From IGN2 sp964639955 (lineage in GTDB: Bacteria; Bacteroidota; Ignavibacteria; Ignavibacteriales; Ignavibacteriaceae), in NCBI GenBank assembly GCA_964639955.1, contig CAZXGJ010000010.1:1-62485 (forward strand): DNA of 62,485 nt, given 5' to 3'. The notes under the pieces are model-generated. The model was given only the letters and a program-made list of their open reading frames with translations. It was not told the DNA's origin and made no database searches. Of this stretch, positions 52,901-61,055 are shown piece after piece (positions within the stretch are counted from its first letter, which is position 1; each line of letters starts with the position of its first letter). The translations under genes and the position numbers were made by a program.

Positions 52901-53818
52901 AACGACAGCACAAACTGGACTACTTCACTTTCTGCGGAGGGAAGCACTCCCGGCAGTCCAAACTCAATTGGTAACGTTCCTGACTACAGTAGAAACGATC
53001 TCGTAATAAACGAAATAATGTTCGACCCCGGGGAAGATAATTCTGAGTTCTTGGAGTTTCTTAATCTGAGCGGAGATTCGGTGAATATCGGCGGATGGAA
53101 AATTGAGGATGAATACGGAAATGAATTCAGATTATCCCAAATTCCGCTGATGCTGCCTGATAAATCTTATTTTATTCTGGCAGCAGATTCTCTCGCTGAA
53201 CTAAAATACAATTTCGATGAAACCGTGCTGCGAACAGTCATCGGTGTTTCAAGTCTGGGACTGGTGAATACCGGAGAACAAATCCTTCTGAAAGATGTAA
53301 AAGGAAACGTGATTGATTCTGTTTGGTATTCCGATAAATGGCACAATGATAATTTTCTCTCGGTAAAAAATATTTCACTTGAAAAAATAAATCCTAATCT
53401 TAGTTCAAACGACCCGAACAACTGGAGCAGCAGCGTTGAAGAAATCGGTGCAACACCCGGGAAACAAAACAGCATTTATACGGTTAATCCCAACACAGCG
53501 TCCAGTATTTCAGTTTTACCAAATCCTTTCTCACCGGACAATGATGGCTTTGAGGATTTTACAATTATTAATTATAAATTAACCCAGGCAACTTCGCAGG
53601 TTCGCATAAAAATATTCGACAGCAAAGGAAGACTTGTAAGAACACTTGCAAGCAACCAGGCAAGTGGTTCCAGCGGTTCTGTTATTTTTGACGGGCTCGG
53701 TGATGATGGTGAAGCTCTGCGAATTGGAATTTACATCATCTTCCTTGAAGCAATAAACGAAGGCACCGGAGTCGTTGAAACAATGAAAACCGTGGTTGTT
53801 GTTGCGAGGAAGTTGTAA
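49964..53818 (+). CDS. Secreted multi-domain protein with lamin-tail and CARDB domains
   Basis: A 1284-residue exported protein. After a signal peptide (about 1-18) come five lamin-tail-like domains (about 22-170, 305-440, 575-710, 845-985 and 1005-1150), most opening with V-I-N-E-I-M-Y-S-P or a variant and ending S-L-E-R-I-S. CARDB-like domains (about 186-290, 455-565 and 720-830) alternate with the first four. The C-terminus (about 1170-1284) has V-L-P-N-P-F-S-P-D-N-D-G and a FlgD-like fold, as in T9SS cargo. It is probably an adhesive surface protein. Confidence 0.85.
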   Translation: MTKKFTLIIIASCAQIFSQSDSTLIFSEVMFYPQTGPNEFIELYNYSETESIDLNSYKIKYYTSSADIITDTGEGTILLPKSFAIVLEADYPFGAGIYDGLIPPEALLLKITDNSFGSSGMSNTENRPLWLINSANDTLEAYFYSANNSQARSDEKINLINDSSQSNWANSLVTNGTPGFQNSVTPFQFDLQMASVTFQPVVPVQGDDVTIFAKVKNIGINAANNYSIEIYNDADFDSTADPGEIIFSQQYTNLFPGDSTTANTIMSSLPAGNYQVIAQVIFSPDENLSNNELIKSFIVVPPGTNYNDVVINEIMYSPSTGQPEWVELYNRTGSPKNLRNWKFSDASSSVTITNLDKLIPAESYIVLTADSSILNFYNISSEIIELNLPALNNSGDAVVIADSLGNIIDSLFYYPNWGGSEGGRSLERISADGLSTDPANWGTSINVFKATPGIINSLTRKNFDVVLSDILFDPQFPLEGDTIIVSAKVRNIGTNDANFFLQLFEDTNLDSIPDVLAASLLNLFLPAGDSSTYNFNYFIENIQSRRGFFAIAIFNPDEDTTNNKLYKTIEPGLPSQSIVINEIMYSPLGGEPEWIELYNRTDELINLIGWGVSDIITTPSEVIIEENLFIEPNSYLVLSRSSTIYNYHRYIPAEVLVISIPSLNNDVDGVILTDDRGLTIDSVLYLNEWGGTNGSSLERVSVNAGSNLASNWGSSFDIEQSTPGRINSLTPKQFDLSVAGLNFSPRFPVEGDDVFVSAITRNNGSNDALNFSIEFYIDTDSNNVIDYLLSRETGLILLAGDSSAFVSTFPIQNLTGRILTAVRVVYSQDEDTLNNYFERAIEPGFPGKIILVNEVMYNPADSEPEWIEAVNVSGEEINIKDWLVSDVLSTPTKNFITNTNELIQPDEYFVIAKDTSFNTFHPEVTAKVFIANFGTLGNPADGVVIYDFRDGIIDSLFYRSSWGGGKGLSLERISLDEETNDSTNWTTSLSAEGSTPGSPNSIGNVPDYSRNDLVINEIMFDPGEDNSEFLEFLNLSGDSVNIGGWKIEDEYGNEFRLSQIPLMLPDKSYFILAADSLAELKYNFDETVLRTVIGVSSLGLVNTGEQILLKDVKGNVIDSVWYSDKWHNDNFLSVKNISLEKINPNLSSNDPNNWSSSVEEIGATPGKQNSIYTVNPNTASSISVLPNPFSPDNDGFEDFTIINYKLTQATSQVRIKIFDSKGRLVRTLASNQASGSSGSVIFDGLGDDGEALRIGIYIIFLEAINEGTGVVETMKTVVVVARKL

Positions 53819-53837
53819 TATTTAAAAAGGAAAATTT

Positions 53838-54302
53838 GTGAAAGAAGAACTTCAAAAAGTTATTAACCGGCTGGAACAAAATATAAAGTTTGTTCCCCCG
53901 GAGTTTCTAAGATTTCCCGAAGGTGAACTTACTAGAAAGCCCGCACCGGGCAAGTGGTCAAAAAAAGAAATACTCGGGCATCTAATCGACTCTGCCGCTA
54001 ACAACCACCACCGGTTTATACGAGCGCAGTTTGAGAAGGAACCCTTTGTGGTAATTCCTTACGAGCAGGAAGAATGGAACAGAATTCAGAAATACAACGA
54101 AGTTGATACAAAATATCTTGTTGAATTCTGGAAAATGTATAATAAGCACATCCTGTGGATAATCTCAAACTTCTCCGAAGAAAAGCTTTCTGTGAAATGT
54201 AAATCAATAGACGAAAGAGAAATTGCCGAAAACATTTTCCTGCTCATAAAAGATTATGTTGATCATATGGATCATCATCTCAATCAGATCTTTAACAATT
54301 AA
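53838..54302 (+). CDS. DinB-like superfamily protein
   Basis: A 154-residue four-helix-bundle protein. W-S-K-K-E-I-L-G-H-L-I-D-S-A gives the first metal ligand (His48), N-N-H-H-R follows, and D-Y-V-D-H-M-D-H-H-L-N-Q-I ends the protein with further histidines. DinB/YfiT members bind a divalent metal and often transfer thiols. The start is GTG (53838), preceded by AAAAAGG. It is 19 bp after the lamin-tail gene. Confidence 0.85.
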   Translation: MKEELQKVINRLEQNIKFVPPEFLRFPEGELTRKPAPGKWSKKEILGHLIDSAANNHHRFIRAQFEKEPFVVIPYEQEEWNRIQKYNEVDTKYLVEFWKMYNKHILWIISNFSEEKLSVKCKSIDEREIAENIFLLIKDYVDHMDHHLNQIFNN

Positions 54303-54316
54303 TTTGAAGAGGAATA

Positions 54317-54787
54317 ATGAACAAAATTTTCATTGCATTCACGCTTTCTTTGTTTGTTTTCATTGCAGCCTGCGGACCGGATTACAACACGGATTTTGAA
54401 CCGCCGCCCCCGAATGCAAAACTGGAGGAAGTATTTCCTGCAGATATTGAGGGAATGAAAAGCAACATTGAACGAATTAACCTGGCTCATCCGCTGGAAG
54501 GATTTAGTGCGTCTTATGGAAATGATAAAATAACAATTGATGCAATTCTGGCTCCTGATAAACAAACTGCAGATGATTTCTTTAAAGAAACCATCGTTCC
54601 CCGCTTTGATAAAATGAAAAACCACTTCAGAGGAAACATCAACGGAAAGTGGAGAGCAAGCGGAACTGATAAAGAGGGAAAGAAATGGTTCGGCTGGGTA
54701 AATAACAGGTGGATTTTTCTGCTAAGCGGCAGCAACAAAGAAAACCTGGCAAAAGCCATCGATGCATTTAAATTTATTTCGGAATGA
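54317..54787 (+). CDS. Lipoprotein of unknown function
   Basis: The 156-residue protein has a clear lipobox (F-I-A-A-C-G, Cys19) and a proline-rich linker (P-P-P-P) before a compact globular part ending K-A-I-D-A-F-K-F-I-S-E. The second half holds W-F-G-W-V-N-N-R-W-I-F, a beta hairpin. I do not recognise a family. It starts 14 bp after the DinB gene and is probably cotranscribed with it; the ribosome site is GAAGAGGAA. Confidence 0.65.
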   Translation: MNKIFIAFTLSLFVFIAACGPDYNTDFEPPPPNAKLEEVFPADIEGMKSNIERINLAHPLEGFSASYGNDKITIDAILAPDKQTADDFFKETIVPRFDKMKNHFRGNINGKWRASGTDKEGKKWFGWVNNRWIFLLSGSNKENLAKAIDAFKFISE

Positions 54788-54857
54788 AGTGCCGGTCATT
54801 TACAGGAAAAAGTTGTTATTAAAAAAGATATCGTATTTTTGTGTACGGAAATAACAA

Positions 54858-55586
54858 ATGATTGAAATAAGAAACCTGCATAAATCTTTCGGTTCTAATA
54901 AAGTTCTTCAGGGTGTTGAACTTGATATTGATACGGGAGAAACCTTAGTTATTATCGGCCGGAGCGGATGCGGAAAAAGTGTTTTGATAAAACATATTGT
55001 AGGTTTACTCTACCCGGATGATGGTTATGTTAAAGTTGAAGGACAAAGAGTTGATGAGCTGAATATGAAAGAGCTTTATAAGCTGAGAACCAGGTTTGGT
55101 TTTTTATTTCAGGGCTCTGCCTTATTTGATTCCATGACTGTTGAAGAGAATGTGGCTTTGCCGCTTGTGGAATCCGGGAATAGTTTCACTACAGAAGAAT
55201 TAAACAGGAAGATTGAAGAGAAGCTGGAAATGGTTGGAATGTCCGGCACACAAAAGCTCAAACCTGCAGAACTTTCCGGCGGAATGAAAAAGCGTGTGGG
55301 GCTTGCCCGCGCTTTGATTTCAGAACCTGATTATATTTTTTACGATGAACCAACTACGGGACTTGATCCTATTATGTCGGATTCAATTGACGACCTGATA
55401 AAAGAACTTACAGAACGGTTAAATGCAACATCAATTGTAGTTACGCACGATATGTACAGCGTTAAGAACGTTGCCCACCAGGTAGCAATGATGCACGAGG
55501 GAAAAATTTATTTTACCGGAACACCGAAAGGACTTCTTTCTTCAAACGATCAAATTATTAAAGAATTCATCCAAAGAACTGAGTAA
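54858..55586 (+). CDS. ABC transporter ATPase of the MlaF type
   Basis: A 242-residue ATPase with Walker A G-R-S-G-C-G-K-S (34-41), Q-loop F-L-F-Q-G-S-A, the signature L-S-G-G-M-K-K-R and Walker B Y-I-F-Y-D-E-P-T-T-G-L-D-P. The S-G-G-M-K-K-R signature and the D-E-P-T-T-G-L-D-P-I-M-S block are characteristic of MlaF, the phospholipid-transport ATPase. Its membrane partner MlaE and substrate protein MlaD are not in the neighbourhood, so it must work with subunits coded elsewhere. Confidence 0.88.
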   Translation: MIEIRNLHKSFGSNKVLQGVELDIDTGETLVIIGRSGCGKSVLIKHIVGLLYPDDGYVKVEGQRVDELNMKELYKLRTRFGFLFQGSALFDSMTVEENVALPLVESGNSFTTEELNRKIEEKLEMVGMSGTQKLKPAELSGGMKKRVGLARALISEPDYIFYDEPTTGLDPIMSDSIDDLIKELTERLNATSIVVTHDMYSVKNVAHQVAMMHEGKIYFTGTPKGLLSSNDQIIKEFIQRTE

Positions 55587-55591
55587 AAATT

Positions 55592-55622
55592 AAAAAGGCG
55601 AAGACAGCATCTTCGCCTTTTT
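55592..55622 (+). terminator. Intrinsic terminator of the mlaF-type gene
   Basis: A perfect 13-bp stem (AAAAAGGCGAAGA at 55592-55604 and its complement at 55610-55622) with a CAGCA loop and a T-rich 3' side. Because of its A/T ends it may also serve the convergent barrel gene. Confidence 0.92.
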
Positions 55623-55644
55623 CTTTTAGGGAAAAAATTTCTAA

Positions 55645-56337
55645 TTACCGCAATGCGTACATAAAACCGAGTAATACTCCCAAAGCAGTTGTAGTTGATC
55701 CTTCAGTAAATATTAAATTATATTCCGCACTTAGTGCAATAAGCAGTGCAGCTGAAGCCATATAGTATGCACCAATACGTGGTACTACTCCGAATTCAGT
55801 GCTGTTGGAATCTCCGCTGATTGACTGTCCAAAATACTCATAACTATATGAATAGCTGATGAAATATAGTGCCACAGCTAATCCTATAAACGGCATAAAC
55901 TTTTGTCCGGGATTAAAAACATAATTTAACCCCAACAACAATGGGATCCAGGAATAGCTAACATCTTCGCCTTCAATAGATTCTTTTTCACTAAATGTAA
56001 TATATCCGGCTGAAAGATTCAGCAGAATGCTTCTTGCAACCATATAACCAATCATAGCATGTCCAGAGAATCCTGTACTCCATGCATCACCAAAATCTCC
56101 CATCGGAAAGGTGGCATCTGCCATAATGCCCACAAACCACATTTTCAGGAATTCATCACCAGTTGGCGCTAAAACATCAGATGGTACCTGTAGCTGTAAA
56201 TTCGATTCAAGATTTTGATTTAGCAAAGATTGAGATGTTTCGCCGGTTATCTCTGCCGGTAACCGCAGCTTCATCTGAGCAACACTTAAAGATGAAACAA
56301 TTAAAACAGCAAAAAGTGAGTAAATTAGATTCTTCAT
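55645..56337 (-). CDS. Outer-membrane beta-barrel protein
   Basis: A 230-residue protein with a signal peptide (1-20, S-V-A-Q) and about eight amphipathic strands, including G-D-F-G-D-A-W-S-T-G-F-S-G-H and S-A-A-L-L-I-A-L-S-A-E-Y-N. It is a paralog of the protein encoded at 56413: both share T-G-F-S-G-H, F-I-G-L and the F-G-V-V-P-x-I-G-x-(Y/F)-Y pattern. It ends M-Y-A-L-R. No family was recognised; it resembles small OmpX/OmpW-like barrels. Confidence 0.65.
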   Translation of the reverse strand: MKNLIYSLFAVLIVSSLSVAQMKLRLPAEITGETSQSLLNQNLESNLQLQVPSDVLAPTGDEFLKMWFVGIMADATFPMGDFGDAWSTGFSGHAMIGYMVARSILLNLSAGYITFSEKESIEGEDVSYSWIPLLLGLNYVFNPGQKFMPFIGLAVALYFISYSYSYEYFGQSISGDSNSTEFGVVPRIGAYYMASAALLIALSAEYNLIFTEGSTTTALGVLLGFMYALR

Positions 56338-56412
56338 AAAAGGACTCCTATAATGTGATAATGTTGAGTTAAAGAGTGATCCGTTTAAATTTACATATTT
56401 TAAGCTTGTTTC

Positions 56413-57198
56413 CTATAAAATTTTGTAAGCAGCTCCGAGGTTAATTGAGAGAAAACTTATGTTGGCAGCATCAACATCTGCTTCTTCAAACAAATAATTG
56501 TACTCAACCGAACCAACCAATCTTATATTTTCAGATAAGCTGTAAAATGTTCCTATGGTTGGTACAACGCCAAATATTGTTGAGCTTTCGCTTGACTCAA
56601 TTACTTCCGCTGTTTCTGATACCTTGCCTAAATACTGATAATTGTATTCTGACTTGTAAGTGTAAGTCTTAAAGAATGGTCCAAACTGTAATCCTATGAA
56701 TGGAGATATCAAACCACCGGATAAGCAGCTCCCGGCTGCACCCAGACAAGTCGGATCTAACCCTGGCGTATAGAAAAGCCCCAGTAATAACGGAACCTGG
56801 CTGTTTGTTTGTGTAGCAGAAAATTCCTCCTGAGAAATTTTTTCTAATCCGAAATCAACTTCCTCTTCTCCGAATTTAATATATCCTGCTTTCAGGGTAA
56901 TCATCAAAGCATTAAGGATTGAATATCCTGCAAACAAGTGTCCTGAGAATCCTGTTCCGGCGTATTTTTTAAAGTCCTCACCGAATGGGAAGGAAACATC
57001 TGCCAGAACACCAAGCATTAAAGAACCGGGAATCAAAGATGAAAGATCGGCAGGTGCCTGGCCAGCGGGAATTTGATTCTGAAAATTGATCTCAGATTTT
57101 TCATCAGTCGTGGAATAACCTGTTACAGGCTTTTGCTGTGCAAAAAGACACGCCCCGGCAGCAAAAACTATGACAAAGTAAGATATTAATCTTAACAT
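56413..57198 (-). CDS. Outer-membrane beta-barrel protein, paralog of the neighbour
   Basis: I start at the ATG at 57198 because GGAGG stands seven bases before it and a signal peptide follows (M-L-R-L-I-S-Y-F-V-I-V-F); a longer frame to 57276 lacks these. The 261-residue barrel has the same landmarks as the downstream barrel and an extra loop with two cysteines (T-C-L-G-A-A-G-S-C-L). It lies upstream of the second copy in a tandem pair with a 75-bp gap. Confidence 0.65.
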   Translation of the reverse strand: MLRLISYFVIVFAAGACLFAQQKPVTGYSTTDEKSEINFQNQIPAGQAPADLSSLIPGSLMLGVLADVSFPFGEDFKKYAGTGFSGHLFAGYSILNALMITLKAGYIKFGEEEVDFGLEKISQEEFSATQTNSQVPLLLGLFYTPGLDPTCLGAAGSCLSGGLISPFIGLQFGPFFKTYTYKSEYNYQYLGKVSETAEVIESSESSTIFGVVPTIGTFYSLSENIRLVGSVEYNYLFEEADVDAANISFLSINLGAAYKIL

Positions 57199-57347
57199 GA
57201 GCAGCCTCCTGTCTTTGTTATGAAGATATAATATTACTAAAAAAACAAGTGTTAGAAAATAATCATTCATTTTCAAATGTCAAATAATTTTTTAGATTAT
57301 ATTTAGAAATTATAGTTTATATTAGAAAGAAATAAAGAGGACTAATA

Positions 57348-57773
57348 ATGGAAAATATTAAAAGCTTGCTTGAGAAAAGAGAACTAAGCACTGTAACTGT
57401 TCACACAACGGTAAAAGATGCTGTTTTTTATATGGCTGAAAAAGGAGTCGGGCTTGTTCCGGTAATGGATGATGGAAAGCTTGTTGGTGTTTTTTCTGAA
57501 AGAGACCTGGTTAAAAGAGTAATTGCCAGAGGTAAAAGTATAGAAACAACCAAAGTTGAAGAAGTGATGAGCACCAACCTGATAATTGCATCAATAGATG
57601 AGCCGAATGAATCTGTTCTGGCAAAAATGAAGGAAGCAAATACAAGACATATTCTTGTAATAGAAAACGAAAAGCTTATTGGTGTGCTTTCTATGAGGGA
57701 TTTACTTGAGCTGGATCTTTCAGTATGCAAAACAACGGTTGAAGTTTTGAACAATTATATTTACTCAAAATAA
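57348..57773 (+). CDS. CBS-domain protein
   Basis: A 141-residue protein consisting of two CBS motifs (about 8-65 and 75-130; the first has D-D-G-K-L-V-G-V-F-S-E-R-D-L-V, the second E-N-E-K-L-I-G-V-L-S-M-R-D-L). Such pairs bind adenine nucleotides and regulate a partner. It is a single gene with ribosome site AAAGAGG, and its end overlaps the convergent carbamate kinase gene by nine bases. Confidence 0.9.
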   Translation: MENIKSLLEKRELSTVTVHTTVKDAVFYMAEKGVGLVPVMDDGKLVGVFSERDLVKRVIARGKSIETTKVEEVMSTNLIIASIDEPNESVLAKMKEANTRHILVIENEKLIGVLSMRDLLELDLSVCKTTVEVLNNYIYSK

Positions 57774-58733
57774 ACTAAGCAGTTCCTCATCTGCAACGAT
57801 CCGGGTACCCGCCCCGGGAATTAATAATTCAGTTGATTCGGTTATAATGGTTTCCTTGCCTCCTGCTTTAACAAACTGAATGGCCGCTAAAATTTTCGGT
57901 CCCATACTTCCATCTGCAAATTCTCCGGCTTCCAAATATTTCTCGGCTTCTGATGCGCTTATTTTTTCCAGCTTAACCTGCCCGGGTTTATGAAAATTTA
58001 AATAAACATTCGGTACATCGGTTAAAATGAAGAATGCTTCGGCGCCAATCTCTTGTGCTAACAGGGAAGAAGCAAGATCTTTATCAATTACTGCTTCAAT
58101 GCCAACCAGGTTTTTGTCTTCATCGCGGTAAACGGGAACACCGCCGCCACCTGCAGCAATAACAATATTGCCTTTCTTAACCAGCTCCCTTATTACTTTG
58201 TGATTAATTATATCTATCGGTCTGGGAGAAGGGACTACACGTCTCCATCCTCTTTTCCTCGGGTCTTCTCTGAAAATTAATCCACCGGCTTTTGCAAGCA
58301 GTTCAGCTTCTTCCTTAAGATAAAATCCACCAACGGGTTTTGTTGGTTCTAAGAAAGCCGGATCATTTCTGTCGACAACAACCTGAGTGATTATTGTTAC
58401 TACATTCTTTCTGATTTTATTCTCGCGGAGAATATTTTTTAATTGTCTTTCAATCATATACCCTATTCCGCCCTGCGAATCGGCAACACATATATCCAGG
58501 GGCATTTTAGGAATTTTATATTCTTTATAACCCGCTTCGTTCCTTAGCATAATGTTGCCCACCTGCGGGCCGTTACCATGAGTAATTACAATCTCATAAT
58601 TGTTTTTGAGCAGCTTCAATAAATGAATACAGGTATCATATGTATTTTTTTCCTGCTGCTGGATTGTACCAATTTCATTGCCTCTTAACAGGGCATTACC
58701 ACCGAGTGCAACAACTGAAATTTTTTTATCCAT
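57765..58733 (-). CDS. arcC: Carbamate kinase
   Basis: The 322-residue enzyme converts carbamoyl phosphate and ADP to ATP and carbamate. Motifs: V-A-L-G-G-N-A-L (near 8-15), I-T-H-G-N-G-P-Q-V-G-N, D-P-R-K-R-G-W-R-R-V-V-P-S-P, A-A-G-G-G-G-V-P-V and G-S-M-G-P-K-I. The other arginine-deiminase genes are not in the window, so it may serve carbamoyl-phosphate turnover in general. It is a single gene. Confidence 0.95.
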   Translation of the reverse strand: MDKKISVVALGGNALLRGNEIGTIQQQEKNTYDTCIHLLKLLKNNYEIVITHGNGPQVGNIMLRNEAGYKEYKIPKMPLDICVADSQGGIGYMIERQLKNILRENKIRKNVVTIITQVVVDRNDPAFLEPTKPVGGFYLKEEAELLAKAGGLIFREDPRKRGWRRVVPSPRPIDIINHKVIRELVKKGNIVIAAGGGGVPVYRDEDKNLVGIEAVIDKDLASSLLAQEIGAEAFFILTDVPNVYLNFHKPGQVKLEKISASEAEKYLEAGEFADGSMGPKILAAIQFVKAGGKETIITESTELLIPGAGTRIVADEELLSLF

Positions 58734-58895
58734 TTTTTACTTTTTCAAAATCCGGAAATAAGAGTTACAAACTTAATCAGCTTTGCTGAGCAAATAAAAT
58801 TTATTCAGCGCACTTCACCGAATGTGCCATATTTAGCTTTACACTGATATTCATTTTTTTTATGTTTGTCTGAAAACTAGGATACAAAAACAGAA

Positions 58896-59498
58896 ATGAA
58901 TGGTAAAGATCGGTTTGATCAGAAGGATTTTTTACAGCCCGATAACATGCTTAGGCTTTATGCAAGCGGCGCGTTCCCAATGGCAGATGGAAAAACAGGA
59001 ACCATCAGTTGGTACCTGCCTGAAATCAGAACGATTATTCCTCTGGATAATTACAGGGTACCCCGAACTACAAGAAAAGCAATCGAGAAAAAGAATTTCG
59101 AAATAAAGTTCGATAACAACTTTGATCTTGTTATAAAGGGATGCGCAGACAGGGAATCAACCTGGATTTCCAATGAATTAATTATAGCTTATAAAAAATT
59201 AAAAAAAAGAGGTCACGTTCATACCGTTGAAACATTTATTAACAATGAACTGGTAGGCGGCTTATACGGAGTTACATTCCGCGGTGCATTTTTTGGTGAA
59301 AGTATGTTCTCAAAAGTCAGCGAAGCTTCTAAAGTTGCTCTCGTTGCTTTATTAAATCATTTGAAACAAAAAGATTTTATTCTTCTCGATGTACAGTATA
59401 TGACCGAACATTTAAGAATGTTTGGTGCTGTTGAAATTTCTTTTGAAGAATACACCAGGCTTTTGCATCAGTCTTACACAAGAGCATGTGAATTTTAA
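58896..59498 (+). CDS. aat: Leucyl/phenylalanyl-tRNA-protein transferase
   Basis: The 200-residue transferase adds Leu or Phe to the N-terminus of proteins (N-end rule pathway). Motifs: A-S-G-A-F-P-M-A-D (near 28-36), I-S-W-Y-L-P-E-I-R, V-H-T-V-E-T-F, E-L-V-G-G-L-Y-G-V and F-F-G-E-S-M-F-S. The C-terminal L-D-V-Q-Y-M-T-E-H-L is also conserved. No clpS or clpA is near. Confidence 0.94.
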   Translation: MNGKDRFDQKDFLQPDNMLRLYASGAFPMADGKTGTISWYLPEIRTIIPLDNYRVPRTTRKAIEKKNFEIKFDNNFDLVIKGCADRESTWISNELIIAYKKLKKRGHVHTVETFINNELVGGLYGVTFRGAFFGESMFSKVSEASKVALVALLNHLKQKDFILLDVQYMTEHLRMFGAVEISFEEYTRLLHQSYTRACEF

Positions 59499-59509
59499 GG
59501 AATTCACAA

Positions 59510-59534
59510 ACCCGGTTTCTTAAAGAAACCGGGT
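59510..59534. terminator. Hairpin between aat and the M24 peptidase gene
   Basis: ACCCGGTTTCTT and its complement (59510-59534) form a stem of about ten bp with a small loop, followed by CTGTTTCTT, a weak U-tract. It lies between convergent genes and is probably the aat terminator. Confidence 0.75.
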
Positions 59535-59581
59535 CTGTTTCTTGTAATGTAAGTCTCAGCTTCGGGGTGAATTTCATTTAA

Positions 59582-60775
59582 TTAAGGCTTAATTAAAATC
59601 AATTCCCTCTGTGGTGATGTTAAAAACTCGCAGCCGTTTTTTGTTATTACTACTTCCTCTTCAATTGTAGATACTCCAAATCCCTTTACAGGCAGTCTTG
59701 GCTCAATAGTAAAAACCTGTCCTTCTTCCAGCGGAAGGAAAGGAGCATTACCGTATCGTTCCCATCGCGGGAATAAACCTGCAACACCATCGTGAACAGT
59801 TTTGCCCAATTGATGACCAAGCCCATGAGGATACTCATCGTAGCCATTTTTAGTTATATAATTTCTTGCAATATCATCCATTTCGCAACCAACCACGCCG
59901 GGCTTTAGTTTATCGGCTACCATTTGTATTGCATCACGTATTACTTCAAACCCTCTCTGAACCGGTTCAGGAGCTTTTGTTTCGCCGTCATTCAGAATAT
60001 ACCAGGTTCTTTGTATGTCGGAACAGTACCCGTTAAGCTTTATCCCGAAATCCATATTAATAATAGTGCCTTTAGTTAAAACTTTTTCGCTTGGTCCTTC
60101 GTGCGGACCATTTGGGGTAGGGCCTGCAAAAACAGCCGGACAATGACTCTCCTCCCAGGCAGGTTCAAATCCCCTCTCGTTGCAAAGCTTCTTAACAAAG
60201 TTCGCAACATCAATTTCTGTTAATCCCGGTTTTATAAAACTGGTTACTTCATCAAAAATTTTCAATGTTTCCTTAGCTGCGGCTTTCATTAATTCAAGCT
60301 CTTTTGCAGACTTTCGTCCACGCAATGCGGCAATAATTTCTTCAGAACTTATCAGGCGTTTTACGAAATCCGTTTCGCTAAAGTAATCAGTCAGCACCTG
60401 GTACATTCCATAAGTTAAACCGTCTGCAAGAACAGCATTCCTTGAAAAGTTAATCGCAATCTTTGATGGATTTTTTTTCCTGACATACTCAACCAGCGGT
60501 TCACGAATAGACTTTAAATACGAAATAACATTTGTAAACAAGCCCGTTTTTTTGAAAATCCCCTCTTCCATATTGCCTATAATTGCTGCAGATTCTCCAT
60601 CTTTGTTAATTATGAACGCACCCGGCCAGGTTGTGTTTGCATCAACAATCATTTCTAAAGCAGGGTCTATCGATACCGAGCTTTCGCGTACGAACGTAAG
60701 CCACATATCTATATTTTTTTCATTAAGTATTCCTGCTGCCTGCTTGATTTTTTCCTTTAACAGTTCTTTTTTCAT
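59582..60775 (-). CDS. M24-family peptidase (Xaa-Pro aminopeptidase type)
   Basis: I start at the ATG at 60775 (M-K-K-E-L-L-K-E) with TTTGGAGCTC before it; the frame to 60844 adds only hydrophobic residues without a ribosome site. The 397-residue protein has a creatinase-like N-domain and the pita-bread C-domain with metal ligands in N-M-D-F-G, C-S-D-I-Q-R-T-W, H-G-L-G-H-Q-L-G, F-T-I-E-P-R-L and T-I-E-E-E-V. It resembles Xaa-Pro aminopeptidases; the exact substrate is open. The following 280 bp before gdhA hold no further gene. Confidence 0.9.
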   Translation of the reverse strand: MKKELLKEKIKQAAGILNEKNIDMWLTFVRESSVSIDPALEMIVDANTTWPGAFIINKDGESAAIIGNMEEGIFKKTGLFTNVISYLKSIREPLVEYVRKKNPSKIAINFSRNAVLADGLTYGMYQVLTDYFSETDFVKRLISSEEIIAALRGRKSAKELELMKAAAKETLKIFDEVTSFIKPGLTEIDVANFVKKLCNERGFEPAWEESHCPAVFAGPTPNGPHEGPSEKVLTKGTIINMDFGIKLNGYCSDIQRTWYILNDGETKAPEPVQRGFEVIRDAIQMVADKLKPGVVGCEMDDIARNYITKNGYDEYPHGLGHQLGKTVHDGVAGLFPRWERYGNAPFLPLEEGQVFTIEPRLPVKGFGVSTIEEEVVITKNGCEFLTSPQRELILIKP

Positions 60776-61055
60776 TTTTAGAGCTCCAAAAAATTGTTTT
60801 ATAAATAATTGGCAATTTATTAAATAAAGGAAGAAGTTTCTCATCCGCCGTCAGATTTTTTCTGATACATAATAAGTAAATTTTTTTATAAAGTAGTTTG
60901 CAGTTACCAGTTATTAGGGAAATGAGCAGCCGATTTTGTAATTTTCTGAAGACAATTTTTATTAGTTTAATAATAAGCCGGTTATCAGAAAAACCAGGTT
61001 CAGATATTAGTTAAAATTATCCCACAAAATAAAATTTTCCACTGAGAGGTTATTT

